A DNA stretch of 64,000 nucleotides from Nitrospira sp. (GTDB lineage Bacteria; Nitrospirota; Nitrospiria; Nitrospirales; UBA8639). This document shows positions 60,287 through 64,000 of this stretch, piece after piece (the first letter of the stretch is position 1; the number at the start of each line of letters is the position of its first letter). The position numbers were made by a program, and so were the translations under genes. Under the pieces are notes generated by a model, which did not search any database, had not been told where the DNA came from, and was given only the letters and a program-made list of their open reading frames with translations. The stretch covers positions 3,606,001 through 3,670,000 of the forward strand of contig CP058931.1 in assembly GCA_024760505.1 (NCBI GenBank), read 5' to 3'.

Positions 60287-60739
60287 GTGCCCATTTATGA
60301 ATATCAATGCACCGGTAGCGGTGAGCGATTTGAAATTCAACAGAAAATGTCAGATCCTCCTATTCAAACCTGCGATCAATTATCCTGTGGTTGTGGGAAA
60401 GCTGAACCCGTTACTAAAGTCATCTCGGCTCCCGCCATCATGTTCAAGGGATCGGGATGGTATATCACGGACTACTCGGACAAACTCAAAGCGCCCGAGA
60501 GTAAATCAGAGAACAAAGGGAAAACCGCTGACACCAGCACAAGCGAATCCAAAACAGACAACAAGACGGGTTCGACCGGCTCTGATAGTGGATCCAGTTC
60601 CAAGACCCCCACATCCGCACCTTCTGCCTCTTCCGCTGGGTCTCCCGGATCAGGGACGGCTTCGGGATCAGGGACATCATCAAGTTCCAGTGCCTCCACT
60701 GGATCCGTGGCTTCTGCTTCATCCAGCAGTAAGTCCTAA
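60287..60739 (+). CDS. FmdB-type zinc-ribbon protein with degenerate first cysteine pair and Ser-rich tail
   Basis: I start at the GTG at 60287 (PIYEYQC...), preceded by GGAGG. The first ~60 residues match the FmdB regulatory/zinc-ribbon family (YEYQCTGSGERFEIQQKMSD, then VTKVISAPAIMFKGSGWYITDY). The usual N-terminal CxxC is here C-T-G-S, so one cysteine is lost; the second group CDQLSCGCG is intact. The last ~85 residues are a low-complexity Ser/Gly/Thr/Ala tail (SGTASGSGTSSSSSAS), probably disordered. Function of the family is not established. Confidence 0.85.
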   Translation: MPIYEYQCTGSGERFEIQQKMSDPPIQTCDQLSCGCGKAEPVTKVISAPAIMFKGSGWYITDYSDKLKAPESKSENKGKTADTSTSESKTDNKTGSTGSDSGSSSKTPTSAPSASSAGSPGSGTASGSGTSSSSSASTGSVASASSSSKS

Positions 60740-60747
60740 CTCCTCAC

Positions 60748-60774
60748 GCAGATGCACTGGCCGCGGGCATCTGC
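60748..60774 (+). terminator. Hairpin after the FmdB-like gene
   Basis: GCAGATGC and GCATCTGC form a perfect 8-bp inverted repeat around an 11-base loop, starting nine bases after the stop codon. There is no T-run after it, so it would be a weak or Rho-assisted terminator, or an mRNA stabiliser. The remaining 60775-61011 stretch shows no convincing gene. Confidence 0.4.
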
Positions 60775-61011
60775 ACAACCTACTTTACCATAGGCCGAAG
60801 TCCTGTCCCCACGATAACCGGCCTAAATTGAAGCCCTGATTCCTTAGACCCTCCATACATATGTTGCCATCTATCAAAGTCATCAGCCCCTCGCAACAAG
60901 CCCATATTCGACCTTCTCCTCACGAGAAGCTAATATCCTTCGCTTCGGCTGCAAAAGATATCAGAGCCCTTTACAACGGCAATACTGTTTATCCACAAGG
61001 AGTTGTGACTC

Positions 61012-61040
61012 TTGACAGCTTCGCCTACCGTCGGTACTCT
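61012..61040 (+). promoter_or_regulatory. Possible sigma-70-type promoter for the Skp-like gene
   Basis: TTGACA at 61012-61017 is a perfect -35; TACTCT at 61035-61040 (17-base spacing) is a partial -10. It would give a leader of roughly 75 bases before the ATG at 61123. Confidence 0.42.
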
Positions 61041-61122
61041 CATCAGGCTTACCAGTAATTTCAGCCTCTTCGGCATCTCAGACCGAGTGGAGGGTTATCC
61101 TTTAAACGCTAGAGGGAAAAGC

Positions 61123-61704
61123 ATGAAGAAGATGTGTGTGAATGGTTTGACAAAAATTATTGGGGTCTTATTCATCACCGGTATCTGTATCCTGAGTCTG
61201 ACCTCGGAACAGCACGCCCTTGCCGCTGGAAAAGATTCCTTCCGCGTTGGTGTCCTTGATCCTCAGACCGTGATTGAAAAGTCAAAGGCGGGAAGCCGCG
61301 CCTTGGCGGCTTTAAAAGAACATGCCCAAGCTCGAGAAACCGTGATGAAAAACGATCAAAAGGAATTGGAAAGTCTTCAGGAAGAACTCAAAGCCGCAGA
61401 GTCCAACTCCAAGCTGAGTGAGGAAGAGCAAAAACGCAAACAAGAACGGTTTGCACAAAAATATCAAGCATGGCAAAAACAAGGTCAGGATTTCCAGAAT
61501 GAACTCGGGCAAAAACAAAAAGACCTGGTTCAGGAATATATGAAGAAAATCGAAGAAGCCACAAGTGCCGTCGCCGCACGCCATGGCTTTGATGTGGTCA
61601 TTGATAAAGGGAGTGAAAATACTTTAAAAATTGTGCTGTACAATAGAGACGGGTTAGATCTCACAAATGAAGTCGTGAAGGAATTTGACCGTCGATTTAA
61701 ATAA
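61123..61704 (+). CDS. skp: Periplasmic chaperone Skp/OmpH
   Basis: The ATG at 61123 has AGAGGG upstream; the open frame continues further up without support. The 193-residue protein has a signal peptide (IIGVLFITGICILSLTSEQHALA), a short strand (FRVGVLDPQTVIEKSKAG) and a long charged coiled coil (KNDQKELESLQEELKAAES, LSEEEQKRKQERFAQ, GQKQKDLVQEYMKKIEEATS), then a C-terminal strand set (FDVVIDKGSENTLKIVLYN), the Skp arrangement. Skp escorts unfolded outer-membrane proteins in the periplasm. A terminator follows. Confidence 0.9.
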   Translation: MKKMCVNGLTKIIGVLFITGICILSLTSEQHALAAGKDSFRVGVLDPQTVIEKSKAGSRALAALKEHAQARETVMKNDQKELESLQEELKAAESNSKLSEEEQKRKQERFAQKYQAWQKQGQDFQNELGQKQKDLVQEYMKKIEEATSAVAARHGFDVVIDKGSENTLKIVLYNRDGLDLTNEVVKEFDRRFK

Positions 61705-61735
61705 CGGCCCTTCAGAGCAAGTGCTTAAACATTCT

Positions 61736-61766
61736 CCCCTGTGGGTCAAACTCACAGGGGATTTTT
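61736..61766 (+). terminator. Intrinsic terminator after skp
   Basis: CCCCTGTG pairs perfectly with CACAGGGG around a 9-base loop, and is followed by A and a T5 run. It lies 32 bases after the skp stop codon. This is the clearest intrinsic terminator in the window. Confidence 0.85.
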
Positions 61767-61954
61767 GTATCCTCTCGACTTCAAATTGTGTGGATATAAA
61801 TCTCCGGTGTTTGACGGTCAACAAATAATTCTACAACCCTTAGATTGCTATTAAGTCAAACCCTATCATTCAAGTATGCAACTACTGTTTTCGGAAAAAA
61901 TAAAGGAGGCTGGATCAGAAAATTTTCAAAAATACCAGAAAGGAAAAACAGGAG

Positions 61955-62296
61955 TCAGCGCCCACTGTCTTTGACGGCCTCTTCCTCGGTCTGATAGATG
62001 GGAATCACCTGAGGCAGGTTAGCATATTCAAGCAACTCTCTTACATGGGATTGAGGACTCACAATACTCAAGCGAATGCGATCGGACTTCATCCGCTGGT
62101 ACCAAAGAAACATCTGCCCCAATCCCATCGAGTCAATCCAGGTAATGTTCGAAAAATTGAGAATAATATGATGGCATCCTATTTCCTGAGCACCCAGAAT
62201 GGCCACTTCGAGCCCAAGCTTAGAGTCATAATCAAAACGACCGGATAACTCCAGAACTTTTGTATCCTGGCGAACATGTTCCCTGACAGTCAGCAT
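61955..62296 (-). CDS. STAS-domain anti-anti-sigma-like protein 2
   Basis: A second single STAS protein, 113 residues, distinct from that at 44086. It starts VREHVRQDTKVLELSGRFDY, has IILNFSNITWIDSMGLGQMF with the phosphorylatable Ser56, and ends with YANLPQVIPIYQTEEEAV. Like the first, it has no kinase or phosphatase next to it, so its partners lie elsewhere. It stands alone between skp and a 1 kb gene-poor region. Confidence 0.9.
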   Translation of the reverse strand: MLTVREHVRQDTKVLELSGRFDYDSKLGLEVAILGAQEIGCHHIILNFSNITWIDSMGLGQMFLWYQRMKSDRIRLSIVSPQSHVRELLEYANLPQVIPIYQTEEEAVKDSGR

Positions 62297-63331
62297 TCCA
62301 GACTTTCCTTTTATTCACCTTTTCGGCAATCACACAGTAAAAATTTACTCATCTCAGAAGAGGACAAAATAATCAGATCCCCCAACTGCCCTCGGGTGAT
62401 AGAAAGTTTCGCACTCAACCCTTCCAGATATTGCTTTTGATTCCACAACATCCCTTTGATTTCGGTAGTCTAAAATAGGCTGAACCCTTGAGGGGGCAGG
62501 CTTTTTTATTACATTCTCTATTGTAGATTTTTTCTGCGGCAGTTATTCCTGGTATTCCTGCCAAATCATGAAACCAATGTTCATTATGGTAAGAAGTGAA
62601 AAAGAAGGATCGAGATTCATAGGCATGCCATAAGCATTCAGAAGTAAATTTCCATTAAAAAAACGTGCTAAGCCCAAATGGGCCCCTGGCTTTTTAAATA
62701 TCGTGGAGGTCGAAATAATTTGCGCCTTCTCCTCTTCTGGATATGATCCGGCCATTTGAAGGTACGGTCAGAGAACTCTTCAGGTTGTTGAGGGTATTTC
62801 GGGATAACAACATCAATGGATGGCAGCATAGTGAACCAACCCGTTTAGCTCCATTGGAAAATTTTTGATGATTTTTGGAACACCCTGCCGGAATCATTCT
62901 GGGGAGGAACCGAGGCGTGAACGACACGACCATATTCATATACCCCTCTATTTACCCGTCCGAGTGAGCTAATTGCGGGGGAAGGAGTCCTTGATCGTGG
63001 CCGAGTGGGGGATCAGGGAGGCATTCTTGGAGATTAGGAACTAATCAGGGCAGCAAGCTTCTCCACCTAGATTCAGATCGTTCAATTCAAGAAAGGATTA
63101 TTCTTTTTAACATCATTGCAACCCGAAGGTGATGACGGTGTCCTCAGGAAAGTAGCATACCCATCTGAGCTAAGCACGCCTTTAATCCGTGGCAAAAAAA
63201 TACCCGCTTGCTCTGAATGGATGGCCCAGAGCGAGGATGAACAAAATGGTGGGTAATTGAAACTAAGCTTGAAGCAGCAATTGGATTAGTTAGATGAGGT
63301 CCTGCAACGACTTACTTGTTTTGGTGTAGGT
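62297..63331. other. Gene-poor region upstream of tRNA-Arg
   Basis: About 1 kb without a gene I can support. Two short minus-strand frames (62543-62755 and 62694-62939) have no clear ribosome-binding site or family resemblance. No terminal repeat, integrase or terminator is seen. The region borders a tRNA gene, where integrated elements often leave remnants. Confidence 0.45.
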
Positions 63332-63407
63332 GGTGCGCCCGGCAGGAATCGAACCTGCGACCCCCGGCTTAGAAGGCCGGTGCTCTATCCAACTGAGCTA
63401 CGGGCGC
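63332..63407 (-). tRNA. tRNA-Arg (anticodon UCU)
   Basis: On the minus strand a full cloverleaf is present: acceptor GCGCCCG/CGGGCGC, D-arm GCTC-AGTTGGATA-GAGC, anticodon stem CCGGC/GCCGG around CTTCTAA, variable loop, and T-arm GCAGG-TTCGATT-CCTGC. The anticodon TCT (63371-63373) reads AGA/AGG arginine codons. The CCA end is encoded (63332-63334). Confidence 0.96.
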
Positions 63408-63754
63408 ACGATAGGAAAATCGCATAGTTAGGGAGTTTGAGTCAACGACCCGGCAGCCTGGGGTGCCAATTGTTTCATCCGGCATTTCAGCCCAGAAAAT
63501 CAAACTAAAAACCACAGTTTTTGAATGAGGTTATCATTTGCTCTCCAGAAAAGAAGCAAGTCCAATGCTCCAACGACCCTGTCCATGAAACAGGGGGAAG
63601 ACCAAGCAAATCCCTTCATATCTTTAAAAACGGGGAAAAACGAAACCAGTTCACCTCTGAACTATACGATCTTCACACAACTTGCTTAAGGTGTCGTTCA
63701 TGCATATATAGGATATTCGCATCCAACCGATAGGGTGAGCTATCGGAGGTGGAT

Positions 63755-64000
63755 ATGCGAAATAATTGTACCCTTGGTGTTGTGGGTTTCTTTGTCCTCC
63801 TTGGTGGCTGCGCCTCGCAGCATTCCCCCAATAATAATGTTGATGAACAGGTGGATCTCTATCTCAGCACACTGGATGATAAGCATTTCGTCTGGTGCGA
63901 ATTAGATCTGGAGCAATGTCGACGTGACTTTGAGGCATGGAAAATCACCACACAAGGTCTCAGCATATTAAAGGAATTCGAACGGGAGAATACTGATCAA
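63755..64000 (+). CDS. Lipoprotein, truncated by window end
   Basis: The ATG at 63755 has GGAGGTGGAT just upstream. The 82 codons visible encode a short lipoprotein signal (GVVGFFVLLGGCAS, lipidated Cys19) followed by a polar domain (VDLYLSTLDDKHFVWCEL, EQCRRDFEAWKITTQGL). The frame runs off the window, so the length and family are unknown. The 63408-63754 gap before it contains no convincing gene. Confidence 0.8.
   Translation, partial: MRNNCTLGVVGFFVLLGGCASQHSPNNNVDEQVDLYLSTLDDKHFVWCELDLEQCRRDFEAWKITTQGLSILKEFERENTDQ

Noticed and set aside
60740..61011. Considered the 60748-60774 hairpin as a riboswitch or attenuator
   Set aside because: It directly follows a stop codon, and there is no conserved riboswitch pattern or T-run.
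60861..61058. A 65-codon frame between FmdB and Skp
   Set aside because: It has no recognisable domain or ribosome-binding site and overlaps the likely skp promoter.
62543..62939. Two short minus-strand frames (70 and 81 codons) in the gene-poor region
   Set aside because: No ribosome-binding site or family resemblance; the second lacks any plausible fold and the two overlap in different frames.

Overview
This window looks like a chromosomal segment of a Nitrospira-type bacterium (phylum Nitrospirota), GC roughly 52-55 %. The assignment rests on a cytoplasmic group 2a-type [NiFe] hydrogenase locus, which I recall from Nitrospira moscoviensis and, in related form, from the mycobacterial Huc enzyme. 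It also rests on the general style of the gene set. No nitrite oxidoreductase, amoA or rRNA gene lies in the window, so the assignment is an inference.

Layout. (1) 1-9.8 kb, + strand: four overlapping or tightly packed genes for large soluble proteins (a partial product, then 951, 1492 and 603 aa) that I cannot assign to a characterised family. This is the best candidate for an undescribed system. (2) 10.2-28.7 kb, - strand: a complete hydrogenase locus. In transcription order it has an NtrC-type sigma-54 activator, a zinc-ribbon protein, hupS, hupL, two paralogous small proteins with a HiPIP-like four-cysteine signature, the maturation protease hupD, an unknown protein, a TPR protein, two tiny membrane proteins, a NifU-Rieske fusion, an NHL-repeat protein, hypF, hypC, a SIS-domain isomerase, hypD, hypE, an FmdE-like protein, hypA, hypB and a nickel permease. 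HupS has Asn where the second cysteine of the proximal cluster is expected. Nickel uptake, cofactor assembly, proteolytic maturation and several possible electron acceptors are therefore encoded together. (3) 29-44 kb: mixed housekeeping and envelope genes. These include a cupredoxin, a probably broken small gene, a four-TM protein, lipocalin, an SH3/M48 pair, a CHASE2 protein, a SulP transporter, a two-component system, riboflavin synthase, an MFS carrier and a methylamine-utilisation-like secreted protein. (4) 44-47.5 kb: a STAS protein and a Ski2-like helicase divided into two genes in swapped order, with the C-terminal half first. (5) 48.5-60 kb: conserved core genes. On the - strand, gatC-panD-gatA-(DUF948)-(YtxH)-gatB-eno-ftsB-era-recO-DUF971. 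Then radC, and on the + strand rsmD-coaD-aminotransferase. (6) 60-64 kb: an FmdB-like protein, a Skp/OmpH chaperone with promoter and terminator, a second STAS protein, a 1 kb region without a convincing gene, tRNA-Arg(UCU), and a lipoprotein cut by the window end.

How the genes fit together. The hydrogenase block is self-contained for making a cytoplasmic H2-oxidising enzyme: nickel import, HypA/B nickel insertion, HypC/D/E/F Fe(CN)2CO synthesis, HupD cleavage of the large subunit, and several redox accessory proteins that could carry electrons onwards. The NtrC-like activator and a possible -24/-12 element upstream of hupS suggest sigma-54 control, but no partner kinase or H2 sensor is visible. 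No CRISPR array, prophage or intact insertion sequence was seen. The only mobile-element hint is an imperfect inverted repeat at 43.8-44.0 kb.
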